Positions 6,578-15,019 of a DNA stretch of 26,131 bases are shown here, piece by piece. The translations under genes were made by a program, and so were the position numbers. The notes beneath the pieces are model-generated. The model was not told where the DNA came from. It searched no databases and saw nothing but the letters and a program-made list of their open reading frames with translations. Within the stretch, counting starts at the first letter, position 1. The number at the start of each line of letters is the position of its first letter. This DNA comes from Fen-1273 sp035516035 (lineage in GTDB: Bacteria > Bacteroidota > Ignavibacteria > UBA10030 > UBA6906), in the NCBI GenBank assembly GCA_035516035.1, contig DATJAS010000062.1, positions 1 to 26,131 on the forward strand, read 5' to 3'.

Positions 6578-9500
6578 ATGAAACTCGCCGATGTCTCGAT
6601 CGAACGGCCGGTCTTCGCGACGATGATGATCCTCGCCCTGATCGTGCTCGGGGTGTTCTCCTACTCGAAGCTGAGCGTCGACATGTTCCCCGACGTCGAC
6701 ATCCCCTACGTCACCGTGACGACGGTCCTCCGCGGGGCCGGACCCGAACAGATCGAATCCGACGTGACGCGGAAGATCGAGGACGCCGTGAACACGATCG
6801 CCGGGGTCGACCACATCCAGTCGACCTCCCAGGAGGGACTCTCGATCGTCGTCATCCAGTTCCGCCTGGAGGTCGACGGGAAGGTCGCGGCGCAGGAGGT
6901 CAGGGAGAAGGTCGCGGCCGCGCGGGCGAACCTCCCGACGGAGATCGACGACCCGGTGATCACGCGGTTCGACCCGGCGAGCCTGCCCATCATGACACTC
7001 ACGCTCTCCGGGAGCCGGTCCGGGAGGGACATCACCGCGGAAGCCAAGGACGTGGTCAAGAAACGGCTCGAGAACGTCCCGGGGGTCGGTTCCGTGGACC
7101 TCGTCGGGGGAGACGAACGGGAGATCCAGATCGACGTCGATGCCGCGCGCATGGACGCCTGCAACCTTGCGATCACCGACATCGTGCAGAGCGTTGCGGC
7201 CGCCAACATGGAAGTGCCGGCCGGCAACCTCATCCGGGGGCCGCGCCAGCTCCTGCTCCGCACGATGGGGAAATACGCGGACGCCGGCGAGTTCGGCGGC
7301 GTGATCGTCGCGTCCCCGGGCGGGAGGGTCGTGCACCTGGGCGACATCGCGACGGTGACCGACGGGACGAAAGAGCGGACCAGCCTCGCGCGGGTCAACG
7401 GGAATTCCTCCGTGGGGCTCAACATCCAGAAGCAGTCCGGCAGCAACACCGTGCAGGTGGCGGACGCGATCAAGGAGCAGATCGCGCGGTTGGCAAAGGA
7501 GATCCCTCCCGACATGCACGTCACGCTGGCGCGCGACAACAGCGTGTTCATCCGGGAGACGGTGGACGACGTCATCTTCGACATCCTGTACGGCGGGTTG
7601 CTCGCGGTGGTGGTGGTCTACCTCTTCCTGGCGAACCACCGCCCGACGCTCATCAGTGCCATCGCGCTCCCGACGTCGATCATCGCGAGCTTCATCATCA
7701 TGTTCGCGCTCAACTTCACGCTGAACGTCATGTCGCTGATGGCCCTCTCGCTGGCCGTCGGCCTGCTGATCGACGACGCCATCGTGGTGATCGAGAACAT
7801 CTACCGGCACCTCCACGAGGGGGCCACCGCCATGGAGGCGGCGAAGGCCGCCACGAGCGAGATCGGTCTCGCGGTCATGGCGACCACGTTCACCGTCGTC
7901 GCGGTGTTCGTCCCCGTCGCGTTCATGAGCGGCATCATCGGACGATTCTTCTACCAGTTCGGGATCACGGTGGCCGTGGCGGTCCTGGTGTCGCTCTTCG
8001 TGGCGTTCACGCTGACGCCGATGCTCGCCTCCCGCTGGCTCAGGAGCGAGGACGAAGAGCTGTCTGCGGAAGGGTCCGTGCTCAGGAAGATCCTCTACTG
8101 GTTCAACCACTTCTTCGGGGTGCTGAGCCGGCACTACCAGAAGGCCATCGCCTGGTCGCTCGCGCACCGGCTGGCGGTGATCGGGGCGGCGGCGGGGATC
8201 TTCGCCCTGAGCCTCTTCCTCACCAGGTTTCTCGGGTCCGCCTTCTTCCCCGAAAGCGACCAGAGCGAGTTCACGATCGGCGTGAACGCCGCCCCGGGCA
8301 GCTCGCTCGAGCGGACCGGCGACGTCTGCGCGAGGGTCGAGAGGATCCTCGCCCGCCGTGCGGAAGTCACGACGACGCTCACCACGATAGGCGCGGGAAA
8401 CGACCCCGTGACGAAGGGGAATATCCTGGTCAAGCTCGTCAAGAAGAAGGACCGCGCGAAGGGGATCGCCCTGATCATGGAGGAGATCCGGCGGGATCTC
8501 GCCGACGTGCCGGGAGCGAATTTCAGCATCAGCGTGTCGCAGGGACCCGGCGGGGGACAGAAGCCCGTGGTCATGAGCGTCCGGGGGGACGACCTGGCGA
8601 TGCTCGAGGCGTTCGCCGCGTCCGTGGAACAGATCGTGCGCACCACGCCGGGAGCGGTCGACGTCGAGAACAGCCTGGAGACCTCCAAGCCGGAGATGCG
8701 CATCACGATCGACCGTGAGAAGGCCTCCGACCTCGGCCTGAACGTCGGCATGATCGCCACGGGGATCCGGGCCATGGTGGACGGGGCGGTGGCGACGCAG
8801 TACTCCCAGGGGGGGGACCAGTACGACGTCAGGGTGCGCCTGGCGAAGGAGGACCGGACATCGCTCGAGAACGTGCGGACGCTGACGATCAAGGGGACGA
8901 AAGACGGCGCCGGAGGAGAGAAGCTCCTGGTCCCCGTCTCCTCCGTGGCGGACATCGGGCCCGGCTCCGGCCCGTCGAAAATCAACAGGTTCGACAGGCA
9001 GCGCGAGATCCGCATCGACGCCAACACATCCCGGCGCCAGATGGGGGACGTGATCGGGGATATCCTGCGCCGGACGGGGCGCCTCACGCCGCCGCCCGGA
9101 TACACCGTCAGCGTGACGGGCTCCGGCGAGCAGCAGGCACAGTCCATGGTCAATATCCTCGTGGCGCTGGGACTCGCGGTCGTCTTTGTGTATATTGTGC
9201 TCGCGGCCCAGTTCGAGAGCTTCCTCCATCCCTTCGCCATCATGCTCGCGCTGCCGATGTCGCTGATCGGGGCGGTCTTCGCGCTCATCGCGTTCGGGAG
9301 CGCGCTGTCGGTGATCTCGCTGATCGGCATCATCATGCTGATGGGGCTTGTCACGAAGAACGGGATTCTCCTCGTCGACTATGCCAACGTGCTCCGCGAG
9401 CGGGGACAGGACCGGACGACGGCGCTGGTGAACGCCGGCGCGACCAGGCTCCGGCCGATACTCATGACAACATTTGCCATGATATTCGGGATGATGCCCG

Positions 9501-9664
9501 TGGCGCTCGCCTCGAGCGAGGGGAGCGAATTCCGCTCGCCGATGGGACAGGCGGTGATCGGCGGGCTGATCACGTCGACGCTGCTGACCCTCTTCATCGT
9601 CCCGGTGGTCTACTCGATCATCGACGATCTTTCGTCAGGCAGAGGAAAGGAAAAGCGCACATGA
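6578..9664 (+). CDS. RND multidrug efflux pump, HAE1 family (AcrB-like)
   Basis: Proton-driven inner-membrane pump for hydrophobic or amphipathic compounds. 1028 aa, full length. TM1 begins at ERPVFATMMILALIVLGVFSY; two large periplasmic loops alternate with TM2-6 (about 335-535) and TM8-12 (about 855-1015). Proton-relay residues are in place: D399 and D400 in GLLIDDAIVVIENI, and K927 in GLVTKNGILLVDY (equivalents of AcrB D407, D408, K940). The motif AAQFESFLHPFAIMLALPMSLIGA marks TM9-10. The substrate-binding loops cannot be read for specificity. The stop TGA (9662-9664) overlaps the next gene's ATG. It is the longest gene of the marR operon. Confidence 0.95.
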   Translation: MKLADVSIERPVFATMMILALIVLGVFSYSKLSVDMFPDVDIPYVTVTTVLRGAGPEQIESDVTRKIEDAVNTIAGVDHIQSTSQEGLSIVVIQFRLEVDGKVAAQEVREKVAAARANLPTEIDDPVITRFDPASLPIMTLTLSGSRSGRDITAEAKDVVKKRLENVPGVGSVDLVGGDEREIQIDVDAARMDACNLAITDIVQSVAAANMEVPAGNLIRGPRQLLLRTMGKYADAGEFGGVIVASPGGRVVHLGDIATVTDGTKERTSLARVNGNSSVGLNIQKQSGSNTVQVADAIKEQIARLAKEIPPDMHVTLARDNSVFIRETVDDVIFDILYGGLLAVVVVYLFLANHRPTLISAIALPTSIIASFIIMFALNFTLNVMSLMALSLAVGLLIDDAIVVIENIYRHLHEGATAMEAAKAATSEIGLAVMATTFTVVAVFVPVAFMSGIIGRFFYQFGITVAVAVLVSLFVAFTLTPMLASRWLRSEDEELSAEGSVLRKILYWFNHFFGVLSRHYQKAIAWSLAHRLAVIGAAAGIFALSLFLTRFLGSAFFPESDQSEFTIGVNAAPGSSLERTGDVCARVERILARRAEVTTTLTTIGAGNDPVTKGNILVKLVKKKDRAKGIALIMEEIRRDLADVPGANFSISVSQGPGGGQKPVVMSVRGDDLAMLEAFAASVEQIVRTTPGAVDVENSLETSKPEMRITIDREKASDLGLNVGMIATGIRAMVDGAVATQYSQGGDQYDVRVRLAKEDRTSLENVRTLTIKGTKDGAGGEKLLVPVSSVADIGPGSGPSKINRFDRQREIRIDANTSRRQMGDVIGDILRRTGRLTPPPGYTVSVTGSGEQQAQSMVNILVALGLAVVFVYIVLAAQFESFLHPFAIMLALPMSLIGAVFALIAFGSALSVISLIGIIMLMGLVTKNGILLVDYANVLRERGQDRTTALVNAGATRLRPILMTTFAMIFGMMPVALASSEGSEFRSPMGQAVIGGLITSTLLTLFIVPVVYSIIDDLSSGRGKEKRT

Positions 9665-9960
9665 AGATCGCGTTTGTCGTCTGCAACGAAGTCTACACCG
9701 CCCGGGTCATGGAGCTCCTGGAGAAGCTCGGCATCGACTACTATTCCCGCTGGGAACAGGTGAAGGGGAAGGGGCACGGCACCGAGGCGCACCTGGGCAC
9801 CCGGAGCTACCCCGGCGTGAACACGATGCTGATGATCGCCTTTACGGACCAGCCGGCGCTCGACGCCCTGATCGGGAAGATCACCGAGACGAACGCCGCC
9901 ATCGCGCGACCCGACGACCGGATCCGGCTCTTCCAGGTTCCCCTCGAGCGGATCGTCTGA
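9661..9960 (+). CDS. PII-like small protein coupled to RND pump
   Basis: A 99-aa soluble protein starting MKIAFVVCNEVYTARVMELLEKLGI, then WEQVKGKG, AHLGTRSYPGVNTMLMIAFTD and a C-terminal helix with DALIGKITETNAAI. This is a ferredoxin-like beta-alpha-beta fold of the PII/CutA type. Very similar small proteins are found next to RND genes in Bacteroidota, some annotated as P-II family regulators. The ATG overlaps the pump stop in ATGA, so translation is probably coupled and stoichiometry linked. No T-loop motif of canonical GlnB is visible, so nitrogen control is not implied. A role as a pump-associated ligand or metal sensor is inferred, not shown. Confidence 0.75.
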   Translation: MKIAFVVCNEVYTARVMELLEKLGIDYYSRWEQVKGKGHGTEAHLGTRSYPGVNTMLMIAFTDQPALDALIGKITETNAAIARPDDRIRLFQVPLERIV

Positions 9961-9983
9961 AGCCCGGACGGGAAGGAGCATCG

Positions 9984-12314
9984 ATGCACCGGTTCGCGCG
10001 CGTCCTGGCATGCGGCATCGCGGCGCTCGCGGCAGCCGCCGCGCCCCGTGAGGCCCGGGCGCAGGAGGCCGCGCTTGCCGCGCCCCCCCGCATCGGGACA
10101 TTTGACCTGAGCGACGTCCATCTCCTGGAAGGGCCCTTCCGCCACGCGATGGAGATGGACCAGGCCTATATCCTCTCGCTGAAGCCGGACCGCCTCCTTG
10201 CGCGGTGCAGGGAGTACGCGGGCCTGGCTCCACGCGACTCGACGTACGGGGGGTGGGAGCGCGAGGGGCTCTCGTCCCACTTCCTCGGCCACTACCTCTC
10301 CGCATGCGCCCTCCAGTACCGCGCCACCGGCGACCGGCGGTTCCTCGACCGGATCACGTATGCCGTCGACCAGCTCGCGGAGTGCCAGAAGGCCAATGGC
10401 AACGGATACGTGAGCGGGATCCCGGACGGCAAGCGTGTGTTCGCCGAGGTGAAGGCCGGCAGGATCCGCTCCTCCGCGTTCCAGCTCAACGGCGTCTGGT
10501 CCCCGTGGTACACGGTGCACAAGATCATGGCGGGCCTCCGCGACGCGTACCGCCTCGCCGGGGTCGCGCGGGCCGCCCTTGTGCTGCGGGGCATGGCCGA
10601 CTGGTCGCTGGAGACGACGAAAGGCCTCTCCGACTCCCTCTTCCAGTCGATGCTCGCGTGCGAATTCGGCGGGATGAATGAAGTCCTTGCGGACGTGTAC
10701 GCCATGACGGGGGAGAGGAAATACCTCGACCTGGCGGCCCGTTTTGACCACCGCGCGGTCACCGATCCGATGGCGCGCCGGGAGGACCGCCTGGAGGGGC
10801 TGCACGGCAACACGACGATTCCGAAGCTGATCGGCGCCGCCCGTCTCTATGAGATCACGGGGGAGGAGCGCTACCGCGTGATGTCCCGGTTTTTCTGGGA
10901 AACCGTCACCAGGAACCACTCCTACGCCGCGGGAGGAGACGGGGAGTACGAGCATTTCGGCGCCCCGCGCCGGCTCAGCGACCGGCTGAGCGAGGGGACG
11001 ATGGAGACCTGCAACACGTACAACATGCTGAAGCTCACCCGGCTGCTTTTCACGCAGCGTCCCGACGTGGAGTATGCCGATTTCACCGAGCGGGCGCTGC
11101 TCAACCACATCCTCGCGTCGCAGAACCCGGCCGACGGCATGGTCTGCTATTTCGTGCCGATGGGCGCCGGCGCGCACAAGCAGTTCAGCACCCCCGCCGA
11201 CGACTTCACCTGCTGTCTCGGCACCGGCATCGAAAACCACTCCCGGTACGGCGAGAGCATCTACTTCCACGACCGCGACACGCTCTACGTCAACCTCTTC
11301 ATCGCGTCCGAGATTCTCTGGCGCGACCGCGGAATCCGCGTCGTCCAGACCACCGGATTCCCCGCATCGGGCGCGACCCGGCTCGTCGTCACGTGCGCGT
11401 CGCCGGTTGCAGCCGCGATCAAGGTCCGCCACCCGTTCTGGGCGCCCCGCGTGACAATCGCGCTCGACGGAAAGCTCCTGGCGATTGACTCCGCCTCTCC
11501 CGGGTATGCCATGGTCTCCCGCCTCTGGAAAGGGGCTGACACGATCGACGTCTCGCTTCCGATGTCGCTCCGCCTCGAGCCGACGCCTGATATGGCCTCC
11601 CGCGCAGCGCTGATGTACGGCCCCGTGCTTCTGGCGGCCGATCTCGGCCCCGTGGCGTCGGACCGCCCCGTTCCCGTCCTGGTCACGGAGGGCCGCGCGA
11701 TTGAGTCCTGGGTGCGCCCGCTCCCTCCCAGGGCGCTCACGTTCGCGACGCACGGCGTCGGCCGGCCCGCGGACGTCACGTTCATCCCCTTTTACTCACT
11801 GAGCGACAGGCGCTACGCGATCTACCTCGACTGCCTCACCGCGGCCGAGTGGGCCGACAGGCAGAAGTCCGACAGGGCCGAGTCCGCGCGGAAGAGATCG
11901 CTCCAGTCGCGGACGCTCGACTCCGTGATTGCGGGAGACTCCGACTGCGAGCTCGCGCACCGGCTCGCGGGCGAGAGCACGACAGTCGGCCGCTACCGGG
12001 AGAGGAGCTGGAGGCAGGCCTCGGCACCCGGTTGGTTCTCGTTCGAGTTTGCCTCCCGTCCCGAGGGGCCCCTTGACCTGGTCGTGACGTACTGGGGGAG
12101 CGACTCCCGCACGGGAGCATTCGATATCGTCGTCGACGGGAGAACGGTCGCTTCGCAAACGCTGGAGAGGAACCGCCCCGGAGAGTTTTTCGACGCGGTC
12201 TATGAGCTTCCCCGTGAGCTGACGCAGGGAAAAGGGGGACTGACGGTCAGGTTCAACCCGGGGAGGGCCGCGAGTGGAGTTCGAATCTTCTTCTGTCGCA
12301 TCGTGAGGCGCTGA
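9984..12314 (+). CDS. Secreted GH127-type beta-L-arabinofuranosidase
   Basis: Releases beta-L-arabinofuranose from plant-type glycans by a cysteine nucleophile with bound zinc, as known for GH127. 776 aa with a signal peptide cleaved after about ARA27. An (alpha/alpha)6 barrel (about 35-420) contains WYTVHKIMAGLRDAY and HGNTTIPKLIGAARLYEITGE. The zinc/nucleophile set is visible: E341 and C343 in METCNTYNM, and C410-C411 in CCLGTGIENHSRYG; E323 in EYEHFG is the likely acid/base. Beta-sandwich domains follow, the last (about 665-776) resembling the C-terminal module common in this family. GGAAGGAG upstream of 9984 gives a good start. It lies 23 nt after the PII-like gene with no hairpin between, so it seems to be the last gene of the efflux operon, which is odd. 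Confidence 0.88.
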   Translation: MHRFARVLACGIAALAAAAAPREARAQEAALAAPPRIGTFDLSDVHLLEGPFRHAMEMDQAYILSLKPDRLLARCREYAGLAPRDSTYGGWEREGLSSHFLGHYLSACALQYRATGDRRFLDRITYAVDQLAECQKANGNGYVSGIPDGKRVFAEVKAGRIRSSAFQLNGVWSPWYTVHKIMAGLRDAYRLAGVARAALVLRGMADWSLETTKGLSDSLFQSMLACEFGGMNEVLADVYAMTGERKYLDLAARFDHRAVTDPMARREDRLEGLHGNTTIPKLIGAARLYEITGEERYRVMSRFFWETVTRNHSYAAGGDGEYEHFGAPRRLSDRLSEGTMETCNTYNMLKLTRLLFTQRPDVEYADFTERALLNHILASQNPADGMVCYFVPMGAGAHKQFSTPADDFTCCLGTGIENHSRYGESIYFHDRDTLYVNLFIASEILWRDRGIRVVQTTGFPASGATRLVVTCASPVAAAIKVRHPFWAPRVTIALDGKLLAIDSASPGYAMVSRLWKGADTIDVSLPMSLRLEPTPDMASRAALMYGPVLLAADLGPVASDRPVPVLVTEGRAIESWVRPLPPRALTFATHGVGRPADVTFIPFYSLSDRRYAIYLDCLTAAEWADRQKSDRAESARKRSLQSRTLDSVIAGDSDCELAHRLAGESTTVGRYRERSWRQASAPGWFSFEFASRPEGPLDLVVTYWGSDSRTGAFDIVVDGRTVASQTLERNRPGEFFDAVYELPRELTQGKGGLTVRFNPGRAASGVRIFFCRIVRR

Positions 12315-12390
12315 GTCCCCCCTGGGGCTTCCGCACAACAGCCAGCCTGCATCTGTGCCCTCCGTCACGCACGCTACTTCCTCCCGCGTG

Positions 12391-12418
12391 TCCACAAAAA
12401 TGCCCATTTAGATGTGGA
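12391..12418. terminator. Nested inverted repeat after the GH127 gene
   Basis: TCCACA (12391-12396) pairs with TGTGGA (12413-12418), and inside it AAATG (12398-12402) pairs with CATTT (12405-12409). The stem-loop lies 76 nt after the stop. It is the best candidate for the 3' end of the efflux operon transcript, but it has no T-tract. Confidence 0.35.
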
Positions 12419-12436
12419 TTCTACATTTCCGTCCGT

Positions 12437-12460
12437 TTTCATGAGCCTGTTGTCATGAAA
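12437..12460. promoter_or_regulatory. Operator-like dyad TTTCATGA-N8-TCATGAAA
   Basis: Perfect 8-bp inverted repeat with an 8-nt spacer in the 311-nt region between the GH127 gene and the T9SS cargo gene. It looks like a binding site for a dimeric regulator; the regulator is unknown. Confidence 0.4.
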
Positions 12461-12461
12461 T

Positions 12462-12485
12462 CACATATGTGTTGAGATAAGTTTG
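12462..12485 (+). promoter_or_regulatory. Palindrome CACATATGTG with a possible -10 element TAAGTTTG
   Basis: CACATATGTG (12462-12471) is a perfect 10-bp palindrome. TAAGTTTG (12478-12485) fits the Bacteroidota -7 consensus TAnnTTTG, but the nearest TTG upstream is about 22 nt away, longer than usual. If used, the leader to the ATG at 12626 is about 135 nt. Confidence 0.3.
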
Positions 12486-12517
12486 CGTATGATCACATCA
12501 AATTCTGCAAATACGCA
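12484..12517. repeat. Inverted repeat TGCGTAT-N20-ATACGCA
   Basis: Perfect 7-bp arms at 12484-12490 and 12511-12517 with a 20-nt spacer. It partly overlaps the possible -10 element. It may be a regulatory site or a leader hairpin. Confidence 0.3.
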
Positions 12518-12625
12518 CTAGATTCAGTCAGGGCCGGGAAATCTGTTTCGAGTGCCGGTTCCTTATGTGGGGTGATGGGTCCGAAGGGGAGAAAAAAAAT
12601 CGAGACTCGACCGCACGGGGGGTGT

Positions 12626-14902
12626 ATGAAGCACGACCTGACGAATTTGATTCTGAGCATGACGATTGCGCTGGCAGTCGCGGGATCCACGACGGAAGTG
12701 AAATCCCAGGCGAAGTTCGCCTCGCGGGCCAGCGGCTCCTGGAGCGCTCCGGGGACATGGCAGCTCGTGAGCGGGGCGAGCGGGACGGGAGTCCCGACAG
12801 CCGTCGACACGGTTGACATACTTGCAGGCAATACCGTCACGACAGGCGCCACGGCGGCAGACTGCGCGGCGCTCATCGTGGAGACGGGGGGGACGCTTGC
12901 CATCGACGGGAACGCCGGCGTCAGCGTCGACGGCAACCCGGGCGCGGCGACTGTCAACGGAACGCTGACGCTCAGCTCCGGCGGCACGCTCGCGAAACAG
13001 GCTGCGGGCGCCTGCGCGTTCTCGATCGGGGCCGGGGGGAAGATGACGATCAGCGGCAGCGCGGCCAACCCGTCGTTCGACTCCTACAGTTTCGACCCCG
13101 CAAGCACCGAAGAATTCACCCGCGCGGGAGACCAGCCGGTCCTCTCCGGCGATGCTGCCAGGGCAATCGTCTACGGGAACCTGACGCTGGGAGGGAGCGG
13201 GACGAAGACCGCCATGCCGATCAACGTCGACACGACGTTTCGCGTGGCGGGAACGCTCACCGTCGGCGCCGGCGTCACATTCGACGTCTCGACATACGTC
13301 CTCAGGATTTATTTCGGCGGCAACGTGATCAACTACGGCACGATCGACGCATCGGTGGGCATCACCGTCCTCCACATGACGGGCGCCCAGTGGCTGAACT
13401 ACGGGACATACCTGCCGAGCGTCACCCCGGGCTTCGGGTATACCCCCGAGTCGATTTTCGTGAACACGGTGATGGGAGGCTCCCCCTCCGCGCAGACTTT
13501 TTACGATCTCCTTGTCCAGGGGACGATGACGGCGGGGAGCGGGCTCACCGTGATCCGGAACGTCGTCATCGGGCCGGGGGGGACGCTCAACGCGGGCACG
13601 GGGCTTACGCACGCAGTCGGGGGCAACTGGACGAACGCCGGCGCGTTCAACTGCGGGACGTCCACGGTGAATTTCGGCGGCCGGTTCGGCCGGACGATCG
13701 GGAACTCGACGTTCTATAACATGGTGCTGAACGACTCACTCGGGGCGACGCTGGACAGCGACGTCACGATCGCGCCCGGCGGGTCGCTCGTCGTCACCGC
13801 GGGCAATATCGCGACCGGGCCCCACACGCTTGCGATTGCCTCCAGCGACCCGGCGTCATTCACCCCCGGGGCGTGGAGCGTCACGGGAACGATCTCCCGC
13901 GCGATCGCATCCGGCTCCGCCGGAACATACCGGCTGTTCGATGCCGCCTCATGCATAGTTCCCGGGGGGACGGGCAACCCCTCCACGATCACGGCCACTG
14001 TCTACCCGGGGGTCAACCCCCCCGGCCTCCCGCATGCGGCGGACACTGCGCTTGTCGTCAGGCGATACTACGTGATCTCATCGAGCGGTGTGGGCGACGG
14101 GTTTACGTACGGGCTCTGGCTCGCCTACGCCCCGTCAGAGGCGCGCGGCAACCAGGCGGCATACACGCTCTGGCAGAATGCGAGCGGCGGCTGGGCGAAT
14201 GTCGGGACGGCCGCTCCGGCCGATACCGTGGCGCATTGCGTATGGCAGACGAACCTCACCGGGTTCGGCGAATGGGCGATCGGGGAGAATGCCGCTCCCC
14301 TCCCCGTCCAGCTTGCGGCGTTCGCGGCGTCGGCGGGGACTTCCGGCGGCGTGAACATCACCTGGGGGACCGCCTCCGAGGTGAACAGCTACGGGTTCTA
14401 CGTGCAGCGGAGCGCCACTGCCTCGTCCGGGTTTGCGGATATCGCCGGGAGCTTCGTCGCGGGGGCGGGCACGACGGTGTCGCCCCGCCAGTACGCATGG
14501 ACGGACAGGAGTCCCCTGGCGGGAACGAGCTACTACCGGCTGAAGCAGGTCGACCTCGACGGCTCCGTCCGTTACACGGAGGCCCTGAAAGTCGTTTCGG
14601 GGAGCGGACCTTCGGCGGGCGACGGGCGCGTCCCGGCGGTCTTTGCGCTGGAGCAGAATTATCCGAATCCGTTCAACCCGACGACGCGCATCGCATTCAC
14701 CGTCGAAAAGCCGGGCGCCACCACGCTGAAGGTCTACACGATACTCGGCGCGGAGGTCGCGACGCTCTTTGACGCCGTTGCCCAGCCCGGGACGCAGTAC
14801 ACCGTCGCGTTCGACGGCGGCTCGCTCGCCAACGGCGCCTATTTCTACAGGCTCGTGAGCGGCGACAAAACGCTCCTGCACAAGATGTTGCTTGTCAAGT
14901 GA
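12626..14902 (+). CDS. Secreted beta-repeat protein with T9SS C-terminal sorting domain
   Basis: About 758 aa. A signal peptide (NLILSMTIALAVAGSTTEVKSQ) is followed by GSWSAPGTWQLVSGASG and TVDILAGNTVTTGA, a pattern common at the start of secreted beta-helix proteins of this assemblage. Gly/Thr-rich imperfect repeats follow (for example GGTLAIDGNAGVSVDG, GGTLNAGTGLTHAVGGNWTNAG), consistent with a beta-helix. From about 558 (PLPVQLAAFAA) comes an FN3-like domain, and from 673 the T9SS tail FALEQNYPNPFNPTTRIAF to KMLLVK. The tail directs export through the outer membrane by the type IX system and usually cell-surface attachment. Role is unknown: no catalytic motif is visible. I start at 12626 after GGGGGG because it gives the signal peptide at once; an in-frame ATG at 12572 adds 18 charged residues. 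The stop overlaps the first of two hairpins. Confidence 0.85.
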   Translation: MKHDLTNLILSMTIALAVAGSTTEVKSQAKFASRASGSWSAPGTWQLVSGASGTGVPTAVDTVDILAGNTVTTGATAADCAALIVETGGTLAIDGNAGVSVDGNPGAATVNGTLTLSSGGTLAKQAAGACAFSIGAGGKMTISGSAANPSFDSYSFDPASTEEFTRAGDQPVLSGDAARAIVYGNLTLGGSGTKTAMPINVDTTFRVAGTLTVGAGVTFDVSTYVLRIYFGGNVINYGTIDASVGITVLHMTGAQWLNYGTYLPSVTPGFGYTPESIFVNTVMGGSPSAQTFYDLLVQGTMTAGSGLTVIRNVVIGPGGTLNAGTGLTHAVGGNWTNAGAFNCGTSTVNFGGRFGRTIGNSTFYNMVLNDSLGATLDSDVTIAPGGSLVVTAGNIATGPHTLAIASSDPASFTPGAWSVTGTISRAIASGSAGTYRLFDAASCIVPGGTGNPSTITATVYPGVNPPGLPHAADTALVVRRYYVISSSGVGDGFTYGLWLAYAPSEARGNQAAYTLWQNASGGWANVGTAAPADTVAHCVWQTNLTGFGEWAIGENAAPLPVQLAAFAASAGTSGGVNITWGTASEVNSYGFYVQRSATASSGFADIAGSFVAGAGTTVSPRQYAWTDRSPLAGTSYYRLKQVDLDGSVRYTEALKVVSGSGPSAGDGRVPAVFALEQNYPNPFNPTTRIAFTVEKPGATTLKVYTILGAEVATLFDAVAQPGTQYTVAFDGGSLANGAYFYRLVSGDKTLLHKMLLVK

Positions 14903-14951
14903 CCCGCGGAGCGGGTCATGGCGAGGGGCGCCTTTGGCGCCCCGAAGCCAT
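14900..14951. terminator. Two tandem hairpins after the T9SS gene
   Basis: Hairpin 1 pairs GACCCGC (14901-14907) with GCGGGTC (14911-14917) and overlaps the stop codon 14900-14902. Hairpin 2 pairs GGGGCGCC (14925-14932) with GGCGCCCC (14936-14943) around TTT; its outer stem pairs ATGGC (14918-14922) with GCCAT (14947-14951). The frame TCATGGCGAG...CGAAGCCATC resembles the repeat family at 25193-25390. Likely transcript end. Confidence 0.65.
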
Positions 14952-14960
14952 CTAGCGCGC

Positions 14961-14989
14961 TTGACAGCGTGGCAGGAATGCCGTAGCTT
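14961..14989 (+). promoter_or_regulatory. Predicted promoter of the TauE/SafE exporter gene
   Basis: TTGACA (14961-14966), a 17-nt spacer and TAGCTT (14984-14989). Transcription near 14996 leaves a short leader to the ATG at 15020. The start lies only 10 nt after the tandem hairpins. Confidence 0.65.
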
Positions 14990-15019
14990 ATCCTGCCTTC
15001 ACATCTTCTGCTGCCCCGG

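Noticed and set aside
9186..9200. TATATT within the RND gene as an internal promoter
   Set aside because: It encodes conserved residues of a transmembrane helix (FVYIVLAAQFES) and has no matching -35 box in a gene-proximal position.
6557..9229. Open frame of 890 codons antisense to the RND gene
   Set aside because: It is very rich in Arg, Asp and His with no domain pattern, and mirrors codon bias of the clearly real pump gene. Such frames are common opposite GC-rich genes.
9807..11753. Open frame of 648 codons antisense to the PII-like and GH127 genes
   Set aside because: It crosses two well-supported genes and shows no recognisable domain; it reflects third-position GC.
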